Below are positions 1 to 9,073 of a stretch of 64,000 bases of DNA, in pieces; the stretch's first letter is position 1; the number at the start of each line of letters is the position of its first letter. The stretch covers positions 2,542,001 to 2,606,000 of the forward strand of contig NZ_CP009631.1 in the NCBI RefSeq assembly GCF_000959445.1, given 5' to 3'. Position numbers and translations under genes: made by a program. The notes under the pieces are model-generated. The model did no database searches. It was not told where the DNA came from and worked only from the letters and a program-made list of their open reading frames with translations. The DNA comes from Burkholderia vietnamiensis LMG 10929. Lineage in GTDB: Bacteria; Pseudomonadota; Gammaproteobacteria; Burkholderiales; Burkholderiaceae.

Positions 1-277
1 GGATGCCGTCGAGCAGCTCGGACAGGTTCTGCGCGAGCGGAACGTCCTCGACGCGCGCGACGACGCCTTGATGGCGCTCGGTATGCGCGAGCCCCCACAG
101 ACGCGTTTCGTCGGCCGCGATCAGCCGCACGCCCGCTTCCTTCGCGGCGTGCAGGAACTCCTGCATGCGGCGATCGCGGCGCGTCTGGTCGTACAACACC
201 TCCGCAACCGTCGACGCATCGTGCCGCATACGTGCGGTCACCGCATGGAAACCGTAAAGAACCTTCAGACGTGACAT
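1..277 (-). CDS. rlmB: 23S rRNA (guanosine-2'-O-)-methyltransferase RlmB, N-terminal part
   Basis: The minus-strand frame starts with ATG at 277 and runs off the left edge, so only the first 92 residues are present. They read MSRLKVLYGFHAV and continue to a segment with ERHQGVVARVEDVP, which matches the substrate-binding N-terminal domain of the TrmH/SpoU family. In this family the domain precedes a knotted SAM-binding domain, which here lies outside the window. RlmB methylates a conserved guanosine of 23S rRNA domain V. It lies 149 bp downstream of rnr on the same strand, the usual rnr-rlmB order in proteobacteria. The assignment to RlmB rather than another SpoU methyltransferase rests on the rnr neighbour and the N-terminal sequence. 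Confidence 0.85.
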   Translation of the reverse strand, partial: MSRLKVLYGFHAVTARMRHDASTVAEVLYDQTRRDRRMQEFLHAAKEAGVRLIAADETRLWGLAHTERHQGVVARVEDVPLAQNLSELLDGI

Positions 278-426
278 GACTGGAACAACCTTCGATCAAA
301 CGTGCGGCCGCGCAACGCGCGCGGCCGCGACCATGGAAAAGGAAAGCGCCGCGTGGCCGGCCGGCGGCCGGTGCAACGCGGCGTCTGTCGATACGGCGAG
401 GGCGGCGCCGGCGCCGCCCCGTACGC

Positions 427-2910
427 TCAATACTTCTTGCGCGGGTGCGCCTTCTTGGCGGGCGTCTTCGCCGCCGCACCGCCCTTCTTCTTCGCGGCGC
501 GCGCGGCACGTGCCTCCTTCACCGCGGCAGTCGGCGCGCTCGCCGCCTGCTTGCGGCGCGGCGCGGCTTCGTCCGCGGCCGGCAGCATGCGCAAGCGCGG
601 GCCGCCGCGATCGCTGCCGTTGGCATTGGCGTTGCCATTGCCGCCCGCAGCGGGCGCCTGCGGCGCCGGACGCGGCGCCTTCACCGGCGTGTCGCGCACG
701 AGGCGGAAGTCGATCTTGCGCGCGTCGAGATCGACGCGGCTCACCTGCACGCGCACGCGATCCGACAAGCGATAGCGGATGCCCGTGCGCTCGCCGCGCA
801 GTTCGTTCTTGATCTCGTCGTACTGGAAATAGTCCGAGCCGAGCTCCGTGACGTGCACGAGCCCTTCGATGAACAGCGTGTCGAGCTGCACGAAGATGCC
901 GAACGACGTGACGCCGTTCACCATCCCGCCGTACTCCTCGCCGAGCTTGTCGCGCATGAAGTAGCACTTGAGCCACGCTTCGACGTCGCGCGACGCTTCG
1001 TCGGCGCGCCGCTCGTTCGCCGAGCAGTGCAGACCGAGCTCTTCCCAGATCGCCGTGTTCGGACGCGAGCGGCCGCGCGTTTCGTCGTCGGCCTGCTGCA
1101 TCGCGCGCGCGCGGGGCGACAAAGCGGTGTTCAGCTCGAAGCCTTCCGGCGCCTTCGGCGTGTACTTCTTGCCCGACAGGATCGCGTAGATCGCGCGGTG
1201 CGTGAGCAGATCGGGATAGCGGCGAATCGGGCTCGTGAAGTGCGCGTACGCCTCGTAGGCGAGACCGAAGTGGCCGATGTTGTCCGGGCTGTACACGGCC
1301 TGCTGCATCGAGCGCAGCAGCATCGGCTGCAGCATCTGCGCGTCGGGCCGGTCGCGGATCTGCGCCATCAGCGCCGCATAGTCGCTCGCGTGCGGCTTCT
1401 CGCCGCCGCCGAGCGTCAGGCCCATGCCGCGCAGGAACGCGCGCAGGTTCTCGAGCTTCTCGGGCGTCGGGCCCGCATGGACGCGGTACAGGCCCGCATG
1501 CTTGTTGCGCTTCAGGAAATCGGCCGCGCAGACGTTCGCGGCCAGCATGCATTCCTCGATCAGTTTGTGCGCGTCGTTGCGCTGGCGCGGCACGATCTGC
1601 TCGATCTTGCCCTGCGAATTGCAGACGATGTACGTCTCGGTCGTGTCGAAGTCGATCGCGCCGCGCTTCTGACGCGCGGCGAACAGCGCCTTGTACACGC
1701 CGTACAGATCCTGCAGGTGCGGCAGGAGATCCGCGCGGCGCGCGGCTTCCGGCCCCTTCGTGTTCGACAGCACGGCAGCGACTTCGGTGTACGTGAGCCG
1801 CGCGGCCGAGTGGATGACGGCCGGATAGAACTGGTACGCCTTGATCTCGCCGCGCGCGGTGATCACCATGTCGCACGCGAGCACGCAGCGGTCGACCTGC
1901 GGATTCAGCGAGCACAGGCCGTTCGACAGCTTCTCCGGCAGCATCGGAATCACGCGGCGCGGGAAGTACACCGACGTGCTGCGCTCCAGCGCGTCGGCGT
2001 CGAGGCCGTTGCCGGGCTGCACGTAGTGCGAAACGTCGGCAATCGCGACGATCAGCCGGAAGCCGTCGCCGCGGCCGACCTTGGTGGGCTCGCAGTAGAC
2101 CGCATCGTCGAAGTCGCGCGCGTCCTCGCCGTCGATCGTCACGAGCGGCACGTCGCGCAAATCGACGCGGAAGCGCAGATCGGCCGGCCGTACCTTGTCC
2201 GGCAGCGCGGCGGCTTCGTCGAGCGCCGGCTGGCTGAATTCGTGCGGCACGCCGTACTTGCGCACCGCGATCTCGATTTCCATGCCCGGATCGTCGATGT
2301 CGCCGAGCACTTCGACGACGCGGCCGAGCGGCTGCGAATGGCGGCTCGGGAAGTCGGTCAGCTCGACGACGACCACCTGCCCGACCTTCGCCTTCTTCAC
2401 GTTCTGCGTGATCAGGATGTCGTGACCGATGCGCTTGTCTTCCGGTGCGACGATCAGCGCGCCGTTCTCGTTGAGCAGCCGGCCGATCACGCGCTTGTTC
2501 GCGCGCTCGGTCACTTCGACGACGTGACCTTCCGGGCGGCCACGGCGATCGTAGCCGACGATGCGCGCGAGCACGCGATCGTTGTGCATCACCTTCTGCA
2601 TTTCGCCGTTGGGCAGGAACAGGTCGTCCTGACCGTCGTCACGGATCACGAAGCCGTAGCCGTCGCGATGCCCCTGCACGCGGCCGGCAACGAAGTTCGA
2701 TGGGTGGGTGAGCTGATAGTGCCCGCGCTTGTCGAGGCGGATCTGGCCGTCGCGTTCCATCGCGGCGACACGCCGGAAGAACCCCTCGCGCTCCTGGCGC
2801 TTGATCGACAGCGCCTCGGCGATGTCGTTGGCGGCCAGCGGCGCGTCGCTCGTGCGCAGCACGCCCAGAATTTCTTCACGGCTCGGAATGGGGTACGGGT
2901 ATTTGCTCAA
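427..2910 (-). CDS. rnr: Ribonuclease R (3'-5' exoribonuclease)
   Basis: This 827-residue protein has the RNase II/R layout. A winged-helix-like N-terminus with YPIPSREEIL is followed by cold-shock domains (about residues 75-230). The RNB catalytic domain starts near residue 255, with the acidic metal-binding motif DGEDARDFDDAVY. An S1 domain lies near 655-735 (GMVNGVTSFGIFV), and a lysine/alanine-rich basic tail covers about the last 60 residues. RNase R degrades structured RNA and takes part in rRNA and tmRNA-linked quality control in the cytoplasm. The start is TTG at 2910; no in-frame ATG precedes it, and no clear Shine-Dalgarno is visible. The conserved YPIPSREEI motif begins a few residues after this start, which supports it. 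The gene precedes rlmB. Confidence 0.95.
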   Translation of the reverse strand: MSKYPYPIPSREEILGVLRTSDAPLAANDIAEALSIKRQEREGFFRRVAAMERDGQIRLDKRGHYQLTHPSNFVAGRVQGHRDGYGFVIRDDGQDDLFLPNGEMQKVMHNDRVLARIVGYDRRGRPEGHVVEVTERANKRVIGRLLNENGALIVAPEDKRIGHDILITQNVKKAKVGQVVVVELTDFPSRHSQPLGRVVEVLGDIDDPGMEIEIAVRKYGVPHEFSQPALDEAAALPDKVRPADLRFRVDLRDVPLVTIDGEDARDFDDAVYCEPTKVGRGDGFRLIVAIADVSHYVQPGNGLDADALERSTSVYFPRRVIPMLPEKLSNGLCSLNPQVDRCVLACDMVITARGEIKAYQFYPAVIHSAARLTYTEVAAVLSNTKGPEAARRADLLPHLQDLYGVYKALFAARQKRGAIDFDTTETYIVCNSQGKIEQIVPRQRNDAHKLIEECMLAANVCAADFLKRNKHAGLYRVHAGPTPEKLENLRAFLRGMGLTLGGGEKPHASDYAALMAQIRDRPDAQMLQPMLLRSMQQAVYSPDNIGHFGLAYEAYAHFTSPIRRYPDLLTHRAIYAILSGKKYTPKAPEGFELNTALSPRARAMQQADDETRGRSRPNTAIWEELGLHCSANERRADEASRDVEAWLKCYFMRDKLGEEYGGMVNGVTSFGIFVQLDTLFIEGLVHVTELGSDYFQYDEIKNELRGERTGIRYRLSDRVRVQVSRVDLDARKIDFRLVRDTPVKAPRPAPQAPAAGGNGNANANGSDRGGPRLRMLPAADEAAPRRKQAASAPTAAVKEARAARAAKKKGGAAAKTPAKKAHPRKKY

Positions 2911-3095
2911 GGGCTTGTCGATGGTTGTTCTCGTTGCGTTGACTGATGGTGCACGGCATCAACATAGAAGTGTCCGTCAGACAGTTCTATAGTGACGGCG
3001 GCGAGTCATTCTATCACCCGCCCGTGTCGCGAAATGACCCGAATGCCGCATGCATGCGCCGCCGCGCGCCGTTCACGGTGCATCGCAAAAAAGTG

Positions 3096-3123
3096 TTGAC
3101 ACGAATAATTGGGGCGCTATAAT
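3096..3123 (+). promoter_or_regulatory. Sigma-70 promoter of first tRNA-Leu
   Basis: A perfect -35 TTGACA (3096-3101) and a perfect -10 TATAAT (3118-3123) are separated by 16 bp. The tRNA begins 36 bp further on. Confidence 0.85.
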
Positions 3124-3159
3124 TTCGCTTCTTTGCAGCAAGCAGCTACTGCAAAACGT

Positions 3160-3246
3160 GCCCAGGTGGCGGAATTGGTAGACGCACTAGGTTCAGGTCC
3201 TAGCGGTGGCAACATCGTGGAGGTTCGAGTCCTCTCCTGGGCACCA
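3160..3246 (+). tRNA. tRNA-Leu (CAG), copy 1
   Basis: This 87-nt class II tRNA has acceptor arms GCCCAGG/CCTGGGC and an encoded CCA end. The anticodon stem CTAGG/CCTAG carries the loop TTCAGGT, giving anticodon CAG. A long variable arm and the TTCGAGT T-loop are present. The three copies in this cluster are identical over the tRNA. Confidence 0.97.
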
Positions 3247-3256
3247 TCTGTTTTCG

Positions 3257-3288
3257 AAAAGGTCGGCTTCTAGCCGGCCTTTTTTATT
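3257..3288 (+). terminator. Rho-independent terminator after tRNA-Leu copy 1
   Basis: An 8-bp stem GGTCGGCT/AGCCGGCC (one G-T wobble), with flanking A-T pairs, is followed by a run of T. It begins about 10 nt after the CCA end. Confidence 0.85.
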
Positions 3289-3413
3289 TTCCGCGCGCGG
3301 TTCGATGAGATCGCCAGGTGCACTCGTTCAGCGGCGTGATGCGCGGCAACCTCACCCTGCACCATCGTGAAATCGCATCCGGAAAATATTATCGTTCGCA
3401 GCCTCAAATTCTG

Positions 3414-3441
3414 TTGACAGATCTCCCAGACACGCTAGAAT
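3414..3441 (+). promoter_or_regulatory. Sigma-70 promoter of second tRNA-Leu
   Basis: TTGACA at 3414-3419 and TAGAAT at 3436-3441 are separated by 16 bp. This copy and the promoter of tRNA copy 3 share surrounding sequence, including AAATATTATCGTTCGC upstream. Confidence 0.8.
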
Positions 3442-3472
3442 AGTGGTCTTCGCATCGCAGCAAGCGAAACGT

Positions 3473-3559
3473 GCCCAGGTGGCGGAATTGGTAGACGCAC
3501 TAGGTTCAGGTCCTAGCGGTGGCAACATCGTGGAGGTTCGAGTCCTCTCCTGGGCACCA
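3473..3559 (+). tRNA. tRNA-Leu (CAG), copy 2
   Basis: It is identical in sequence to copy 1, 87 nt with encoded CCA and anticodon CAG. It has its own promoter (3414-3441) and terminator (3571-3600), so it is an independent transcription unit. Confidence 0.97.
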
Positions 3560-3570
3560 TCTGTTTTCGA

Positions 3571-3600
3571 AAAGGTCGGCTTCTAGCCGGCCTTTTTTAT
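3571..3600 (+). terminator. Rho-independent terminator after tRNA-Leu copy 2
   Basis: It has the same hairpin as after copy 1 (GGTCGGCT/AGCCGGCC stem), followed by T6. Confidence 0.85.
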
Positions 3601-3759
3601 TTTCCGCGCGCGATTCGATGGGCTCGCCAAGTGCACGGGCTGGGGGAAGCCACGCGCATGCGGCGCGATTCATCCAGCGGCGTGATGCGCGGCAACTTCA
3701 CCCTGCACCGCCGTGAAATTTCATCCGAAAAATATTATCGTTCGCGACCTCAAATTCTG

Positions 3760-3787
3760 TTGACAGATCTCTCAGACACGCTAGAAT
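3760..3787 (+). promoter_or_regulatory. Sigma-70 promoter of third tRNA-Leu
   Basis: TTGACA at 3760-3765 and TAGAAT at 3782-3787 are separated by 16 bp. The surroundings nearly match those of the copy 2 promoter. Confidence 0.8.
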
Positions 3788-3818
3788 AGCGGTCTTCGTA
3801 TCGCAGCAAGCGAAACGT

Positions 3819-3905
3819 GCCCAGGTGGCGGAATTGGTAGACGCACTAGGTTCAGGTCCTAGCGGTGGCAACATCGTGGAGGTTCGAGTCCTCTCCTGGG
3901 CACCA
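3819..3905 (+). tRNA. tRNA-Leu (CAG), copy 3
   Basis: It is identical to copies 1 and 2, 87 nt with encoded CCA and anticodon CAG. The sequence after its terminator no longer resembles the spacers between the earlier copies, so the amplification ends here. Confidence 0.97.
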
Positions 3906-3915
3906 TCTGTTTTCG

Positions 3916-3948
3916 AAAAGGTCGGCTTTTAGCCGGCCTTTTTTCATT
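3916..3948 (+). terminator. Rho-independent terminator after tRNA-Leu copy 3
   Basis: The hairpin has stem GGTCGGCT/AGCCGGCC and a TTT loop, followed by T6. It differs from the first two by a C-to-T change in the loop. Confidence 0.85.
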
Positions 3949-4120
3949 TCTGCTCCCTGAACCACGATTCCCGATCGCGCCGACACGACGCGACCAGCCG
4001 CCCGGCATGCGTCGCATCCGCGCGGTAACGCGCCGGCAACCGCCCTCTCCCGCATGCCCCCACTCTCGTCACCAAGAAAAACCGGGATTTCCCTAGGCTG
4101 ACATGACGCCGTCCACGCGG

Positions 4121-4147
4121 TTAAATAAATCAACATGATTTATTTAA
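4121..4147. promoter_or_regulatory. Perfect AT-rich palindrome, likely operator of the ROK regulator
   Basis: Twelve-bp arms TTAAATAAATCA (4121-4132) and TGATTTATTTAA (4136-4147) are exact reverse complements around a 3-bp centre. The site ends 35 bp before the chosen start of the ROK gene. Known ROK repressors (NagC, Mlc, XylR) bind AT-rich palindromes of this kind. Autoregulation of the operon is inferred. Confidence 0.75.
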
Positions 4148-4182
4148 TGCGCCGACACCGGTGCGACATGGAAGGAGACGCG

Positions 4183-5430
4183 ATGAGAAGCCCGCACATC
4201 GGTCAGGGCAGCAACTCGGCCAACGTGCGCCGTTACAACGAGCGCCTGTTGCTGAAGACGCTGCGCCGCGCGGGCAGCGCGTCGAAAGCCGATCTCGCCC
4301 GACTCGCGAACATGACCGGCACGGCCGTCGGCAGCATCATCGCGTCGCTCGCCGATGCGAAGCTGATCGAATTCGCCGGGCGCACCGAAGGCCAGCGCGG
4401 CCAGCCGGCGTCGCTGATCCGTCTCGATCCGCGCGGCGCGTTCGGCATCGGCGTCCATCTCGACCGCATGCGCATCGAGACGGCGCTCGTCAATTTCGCC
4501 GGCGACGTACTCGGCCGCCGTTCGCACGACACCCTGCTGCCGCCGCCCGCCGAAGTCATCGAGATCGTGCGCCACGACATCGACGCGATGCAGGCTCTGC
4601 TGCCCGCGCACGAACGCGCGCGGCTCGCGGGCATCGGCGTCGCCCAGCCGTACAACCTCGGCGCGTGGATGCGCGAGCTCGGCCTGGCGCCCGACACGTT
4701 CCGCGCGTGGGAAGACGTCGACTTCGCCAGCGACCTCGGGCGCACGGTGTCGCTGCCCGTGTTCGGCGAGAACGACGGCAACGCGGCCGCCATCGCCGAA
4801 CTGTTCTACGGGTACGGCCGCCAGTGCGACGACTTCGTCTATCTGTTCATCGGCCCGGCGATCGGCGGCGGCATCGCGATCGACGGCGACTGCCTGCGCG
4901 GCGTGACGGGCAATGCCGGCGACATCGCCGTGATCCCCGTGCTGCCGAGCCGGCTCGCCTCCGCGCCGCCGCCACGCGGGCCGTGGGACATCCTGCTCGC
5001 GCGCGCGTCGCTGCATGCGCTGGTGCGCCATCTGCGCCATCACGGCGAGACGGTCGAAAGCCGCGCCGACCTCGAGGCGTGCATCGCCCGCGGCCTGCCG
5101 GCGGTGACCGAATGGATCGACGACTGCGTCGATGCGCTCGCACCGGCACTGCGTGCGGTGCTGTGCGTCGTCGATGCGCCGGTGGTCGTGCTCGACGCCG
5201 ATACCGACGCGGGCCTGCTCGACGCGTTGACCAGCCGCCTGCGCGCTGCGCTCGTCGCCACCGCTCCGGAAGCGCGCGGCACGCCGACGCTCGTGCGCGG
5301 CACGTTCGGCGCCGACGCCGGCGCGATCGGCGCCGCGACGCTGCCGATGTACTTCAACTTCTCCCCGCGGGCCGGCATCCTCAGGGGCGCCCGCATCGAA
5401 TCGCAGGAGGTCAACCATGTCGCGATCTGA
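4183..5430 (+). CDS. ROK-family transcriptional regulator (NagC/XylR type)
   Basis: This 415-residue regulator is likely to control the sugar importer encoded directly downstream. An N-terminal winged helix-turn-helix (about residues 18-65, [22 protein letters not shown]) precedes a sugar-kinase-like ROK domain. That domain contains [16 protein letters not shown] and [14 protein letters not shown]. The CxCGxxGC zinc motif typical of ROK proteins is absent after [11 protein letters not shown], where no cysteines occur, so this is a divergent ROK member. I chose ATG 4183 because AAGGAGA precedes it; an upstream in-frame start at 4135 lies inside the palindrome. The 3' end overlaps the ATPase gene by 14 bp, indicating one operon. 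The inducing sugar cannot be read from the sequence. Confidence 0.88.
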   Translation: MRSPHIGQGSNSANVRRYNERLLLKTLRRAGSASKADLARLANMTGTAVGSIIASLADAKLIEFAGRTEGQRGQPASLIRLDPRGAFGIGVHLDRMRIETALVNFAGDVLGRRSHDTLLPPPAEVIEIVRHDIDAMQALLPAHERARLAGIGVAQPYNLGAWMRELGLAPDTFRAWEDVDFASDLGRTVSLPVFGENDGNAAAIAELFYGYGRQCDDFVYLFIGPAIGGGIAIDGDCLRGVTGNAGDIAVIPVLPSRLASAPPPRGPWDILLARASLHALVRHLRHHGETVESRADLEACIARGLPAVTEWIDDCVDALAPALRAVLCVVDAPVVVLDADTDAGLLDALTSRLRAALVATAPEARGTPTLVRGTFGADAGAIGAATLPMYFNFSPRAGILRGARIESQEVNHVAI

Positions 5431-6970
5431 GTCGCCGCGGCCGCTGCTCGAAATGCGCGGAATCAGCAAGACGTTCCCGGCCGTGCGCGCGCTCGACAAT
5501 GTCAGCCTGACCGTCTATCCGGGCGAGATCCACTCGCTGATGGGCGAGAACGGCGCGGGCAAGTCGACGCTGATGAAAATCCTCTCGGGCGCGTATCGTG
5601 CCGACGCCGGCGGCGAAATCCTGATCGACGGCCAGCGCATCGACGTCGACGGCCCGCTCGCCGCGCGCGATGCCGGCGTCGCGGTGATCTATCAGGAGCT
5701 GTGCCTCGCGCCGAACCTCACCGTCGCGGAGAACATCTACGTCGGGCGCGAGCTGCGCCGCGGCAACCGGCGCTGGGGCACCATCGACCGCGCGGCGATG
5801 GCGCGCGGCTGCCAGGACGTGCTGGCGCGCCTCGGCGCGCCGTTCGGGCCGGACACGCTGGTCGGCACGCTGTCGATCGCCGAGCAGCAGCTCGTCGAGA
5901 TCGCGCGCGCCGTGCATACCCGCGCACGCATTCTGGTGATGGACGAACCGACGACGCCGCTGTCGTCGCGCGAAACGGAACATCTGTTCGGCCTGATCCG
6001 CCAGCTGCGCGAGGAAGGCCTCGCGATCATCTACATCAGCCACCGAATGGCCGAGATCTACGAGCTGTCCGACCGCGTGTCGGTGCTGCGCGACGGCACC
6101 TACGTCGGCACGCTCGAGCGCGCGGCGCTGTCGGCCGACCGGCTCGTCGCGATGATGGTGGGCCGCGACATCTCCGGCTTCTACAAGAAGGAACACGCGC
6201 CGTACGACCCCGGCCACCTGCTGCTGTCGGTGCGCGACATCGCCGACGACGAGCGCGTGCGCGGCTGCAGCCTCGACCTGCACGCGGGCGAAGTGCTCGG
6301 CATCGCCGGGCTGGTCGGCGCGGGCCGCACCGAACTCGCGCGGCTGATCTTCGGCGCGGAGCCGCGCACGCGCGGCGAGGTGAAGCTCGGCGAGCGCACG
6401 TTCGGCGCACATTCGCCGCGCGATGCGATCGACGCCGGCCTCGTCTATCTGACCGAAGACCGCAAGCGCCAGGGCCTGTTCCTCGACATGAGCGTGCGCG
6501 ACAACATCAACATCTCGGTGTGCAACCGCGACGCGCGGCTCGGCACGCTCGATCTCGCGCGCGGCGCCGAGCGCGCGCGCGACGCGATCGCGTCGCTGTC
6601 GATCCGCGTGCCGCACGCGAACGTGAACGTCGGCGCGCTGTCGGGCGGCAATCAGCAGAAGGTACTGCTGTCGCGGCTGCTCGAGACCAAGCCGCGCGTG
6701 CTGATCCTCGACGAACCGACGCGCGGCGTCGACATCGGCGCCAAGTCCGAGATCTACCGGATCATCAACGAACTGGCCCGCGCGGGCGTCGGCGTGATCG
6801 TGATCTCGAGCGAGCTGCCGGAGATCATCGGCGTCGCCGACCGCGTGCTCGTGATGCGCGAAGGCGAAATCGCCGGCGAACTCGGCGGCCACACGCACAC
6901 GCCGATCACGCAGGAAGCGATCATCGCGCTCGCGACCGGCTCGCAGGCCGAACTCGCCGACGCGCACTGA
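5417..6970 (+). CDS. Sugar ABC importer, duplicated ATP-binding subunit (RbsA/XylG/MglA type)
   Basis: This 517-residue cytoplasmic ATPase has two fused nucleotide-binding domains, the layout of carbohydrate uptake class 2 importers. Domain 1 has Walker [10 protein letters not shown] (about residues 43-51) and Walker B VMDEPTT, but a degenerate signature LSIAEQQ. Domain 2 has a degenerate Walker [10 protein letters not shown], with intact LSGGNQQK (about 410) and ILDEPTRG. Such division into one complete and one degenerate site is usual in RbsA-like proteins. The start codon lies inside the ROK gene and follows CAGGAGG. The permease and binding-protein genes follow, completing the importer. 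Confidence 0.93.
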   Translation: MSRSESPRPLLEMRGISKTFPAVRALDNVSLTVYPGEIHSLMGENGAGKSTLMKILSGAYRADAGGEILIDGQRIDVDGPLAARDAGVAVIYQELCLAPNLTVAENIYVGRELRRGNRRWGTIDRAAMARGCQDVLARLGAPFGPDTLVGTLSIAEQQLVEIARAVHTRARILVMDEPTTPLSSRETEHLFGLIRQLREEGLAIIYISHRMAEIYELSDRVSVLRDGTYVGTLERAALSADRLVAMMVGRDISGFYKKEHAPYDPGHLLLSVRDIADDERVRGCSLDLHAGEVLGIAGLVGAGRTELARLIFGAEPRTRGEVKLGERTFGAHSPRDAIDAGLVYLTEDRKRQGLFLDMSVRDNINISVCNRDARLGTLDLARGAERARDAIASLSIRVPHANVNVGALSGGNQQKVLLSRLLETKPRVLILDEPTRGVDIGAKSEIYRIINELARAGVGVIVISSELPEIIGVADRVLVMREGEIAGELGGHTHTPITQEAIIALATGSQAELADAH

Positions 6971-7008
6971 CCGCGGCCCTCACTCACTCCTTCATCCAAG
7001 GTACCGAC

Positions 7009-8046
7009 ATGATCAACCAGCCCAAGCAACGGAACCTCGCTTCCGCGGCGGCCCAACCGGTCGCCACCCGCACGCCGCTGTTGCGCGGCGCCGATCATCG
7101 CGCACGCATGCAGTCGCTGCTGCGCACGGCAGGGATGCTGCCCGTGCTGCTGGTGCTGTGCATCGGCTTCGGCTTCCTGACCGACGGCTTCTTCACGCTG
7201 CAGAACCTGTCGATCGTCACGCAGCAGGCGTCGATCAACATCGTGCTCGCCGCCGGCATGACGTTCGTGATCCTGACGGGCGGCATCGACCTGTCGGTCG
7301 GCTCGGTGCTGGCCGCGTCGGCGGTCGCCGCGCTGCTCGCGTCGACGATCCCCGGCTGGGGCTGGCTCGGCGTGCCGATCGCGCTCGCCGTCGGCCTCGC
7401 GTTCGGCGCGATCAACGGCGGCCTGATCTCGTTCCTGCGCCTGCCGCCGTTCATCGTCACGCTCGGCGCGATGACGGCCGTGCGCGGCGTCGCGCGCCTG
7501 ATCGGCAACGACACGACCATCTTCAACCCGCAACTGCCGTTCGCGTTCATCGGCAACGGCACGGTACTCGGCGTGCCCTGGCTCGTCGTGATCGCCTGCG
7601 CGGTGATTGCGCTGTCGTGGTTCATCCTGCGCCGCACCGTGCTCGGGATGCGGATCTACTCGGTCGGCGGCAACCCGGAAGCCGCGCGGCTGTCGGGCAT
7701 CAACGTGCGCGCGATCCAGCTGTTCGTCTATGCGGCGTCGGGGCTGCTCGCCGGGCTCGGCGCGGTGATGTCGGCCGCCCGGCTCTACGCGGCCAACGGC
7801 CTGCAGCTCGGCCAGTCGTACGAGCTCGACGCGATCGCCGCGGTGATCCTCGGCGGCACGAGCTTCGTCGGCGGCGTCGGTTCGATCGTCGGCACGCTGA
7901 TCGGCGCGCTGATCATCGCGGTGCTGACCAACGGCCTCGTGCTGCTGGGCGTATCGGACATCTGGCAGTACATCATCAAGGGGCTCGTGATCATCGGCGC
8001 CGTCGCGCTCGACCGCTATCGCCAGCGCGACTCGGCCCGCACCTGA
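7009..8046 (+). CDS. Sugar ABC importer, inner-membrane permease (RbsC type)
   Basis: This 345-residue hydrophobic protein belongs to the branched-chain amino acid/ribose permease family BPD_transp_2. Predicted segments start with GMLPVLLVLCIGFGFL after a polar N-terminus of about 40 residues. The family motif GGIDLSVGSVLA and the later IYSVGGNPEAARLSGI loop are present. It should form a homodimer with the ATPase of the previous gene and take substrate from the periplasmic binding protein of the next gene. ATG 7009 is the first start after the upstream stop and lies 38 bp behind it. Confidence 0.93.
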   Translation: MINQPKQRNLASAAAQPVATRTPLLRGADHRARMQSLLRTAGMLPVLLVLCIGFGFLTDGFFTLQNLSIVTQQASINIVLAAGMTFVILTGGIDLSVGSVLAASAVAALLASTIPGWGWLGVPIALAVGLAFGAINGGLISFLRLPPFIVTLGAMTAVRGVARLIGNDTTIFNPQLPFAFIGNGTVLGVPWLVVIACAVIALSWFILRRTVLGMRIYSVGGNPEAARLSGINVRAIQLFVYAASGLLAGLGAVMSAARLYAANGLQLGQSYELDAIAAVILGGTSFVGGVGSIVGTLIGALIIAVLTNGLVLLGVSDIWQYIIKGLVIIGAVALDRYRQRDSART

Positions 8047-8070
8047 GCCGCCCTTCCCGTTCAACCATCG

Positions 8071-8096
8071 GGGCGCAGGCAGGTCCTCCTGCGCCC
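8071..8096 (+). other. Intercistronic mRNA hairpin between permease and binding-protein genes
   Basis: Nine-bp perfect arms GGGCGCAGG (8071-8079) and CCTGCGCCC (8088-8096) occupy the 82-bp gap. No T run follows, so this is more likely an mRNA-stabilising or segmental-expression hairpin than a terminator. Confidence 0.5.
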
Positions 8097-8128
8097 GACC
8101 GCCAACGGACCTTCGGAGACACAACGAC

Positions 8129-9073
8129 ATGTTCAAGCACCAAGCCGCCCTGACCGCCGTCGCCTGCGCGCTCGCATTCGGCACCGCCGCCGCCCACGCG
8201 GCCGACAAGCCGCTGAAATCGATCGGCGTCACGGTCGGATCGCTCGGCAACCCGTACTTCGTCACGATCGTCAAGGGCGCCGAAGCGCGCGCGAAGCAGA
8301 TCAATCCGAACGCGAAAGTCACCGCGGTGTCGGCCGACTACGATCTGAACAAGCAGTTCACGCAGATCGACAACTTCATCTCCGCGCACGTCGACATGAT
8401 CCTGCTGAACGCGACCGATCCGAAGGCGATCGAGCCGGCGGTGAAGAAGGCGCAGGCAGCCGGCATCACGGTGGTCGCCGTCGACGTCGCGGCCGCCGGC
8501 GCGAACGCGACCGTGCAGACCAACAACGTGAAGGCCGGCGAACTCGCGTGCGACTACCTCGCGAAGAAGCTCAACGGCAAGGGCAACGTGATCATCGAGA
8601 ACGGCCCGCAGGTGTCGGCCGTGATCGACCGCGTGAACGGCTGCAAGGCCGTGCTCGCGAAGAACCCGGGCATCAAGCTGCTGTCGAGCGACCAGGACGG
8701 CAAGGGCTCGCGCGAAGGCGGGATGAACGCGATGCAAGGCTACCTGACGCGCTTTCCGAAGCTCGACGGCGTGTTCACGATCAACGATCCGCAGGCGATC
8801 GGCAGCGATCTCGCGGCGAAGCAACTGAACCGCCCGAACATCGTGATCACGTCGGTCGACGGCGCGCCCGACATCGAGGTCGCACTGAAGTCGAACACGC
8901 TCGTGCAGGCGTCGTCGAGCCAGGACCCGTGGGCGATGGCGCAACAGGCGGTGAACGTCGGCTACGGCATCATGAACGGTCAGAAGCCGGCCAACCCGAT
9001 GATCCTGATCGAGCCGACGCTCGTCACGCGCGACAACGTGAAAGGCTACAAGGGCTGGACCAGCCCGCGCTGA
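8129..9073 (+). CDS. Sugar ABC importer, periplasmic substrate-binding protein (RbsB/peripla_BP_4)
   Basis: This 314-residue exported protein has a signal peptide of about 25 residues (AALTAVACALAFGTAAAHA, cut before ADKPL). The mature part has the class I periplasmic fold of ribose/galactose-type binding proteins, with VTVGSLGNPYFVTIVKGAE, DMILLNATDP and FTINDPQAIGSD. It captures the sugar and delivers it to the permease. Ribose, fructose, xylose or a polyol are all possible. No catabolic enzyme is encoded beside the operon to decide. It is the last gene of the ROK-led operon. Confidence 0.9.
   Translation: MFKHQAALTAVACALAFGTAAAHAADKPLKSIGVTVGSLGNPYFVTIVKGAEARAKQINPNAKVTAVSADYDLNKQFTQIDNFISAHVDMILLNATDPKAIEPAVKKAQAAGITVVAVDVAAAGANATVQTNNVKAGELACDYLAKKLNGKGNVIIENGPQVSAVIDRVNGCKAVLAKNPGIKLLSSDQDGKGSREGGMNAMQGYLTRFPKLDGVFTINDPQAIGSDLAAKQLNRPNIVITSVDGAPDIEVALKSNTLVQASSSQDPWAMAQQAVNVGYGIMNGQKPANPMILIEPTLVTRDNVKGYKGWTSPR

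Larger units (their letters stand above)
3247..3818 (+). repeat. Homologous spacers of the tandem tRNA-Leu units
   Basis: The spacer after copy 1 (3247-3472) and that after copy 2 (3560-3818) are homologous. Both run from the terminator through GTGATGCGCGGCAAC to the promoter. The second is about 33 bp longer because of an extra segment near 3630-3665. The whole unit of promoter, tRNA and terminator has therefore been duplicated in tandem. Confidence 0.85.

Noticed and set aside
445..2946. Long plus-strand open frame of 833 codons opposite rnr, and similar long frames opposite other genes
   Set aside because: High GC removes stop codons from antisense frames. These frames are Arg/Ala-rich, lack known motifs and lie opposite well-supported genes.
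3096..3948. tRNA cluster as the attachment site of an integrated element
   Set aside because: Neither side carries an integrase gene or a mobile gene block; the copies are explained by tandem duplication with their own promoters.
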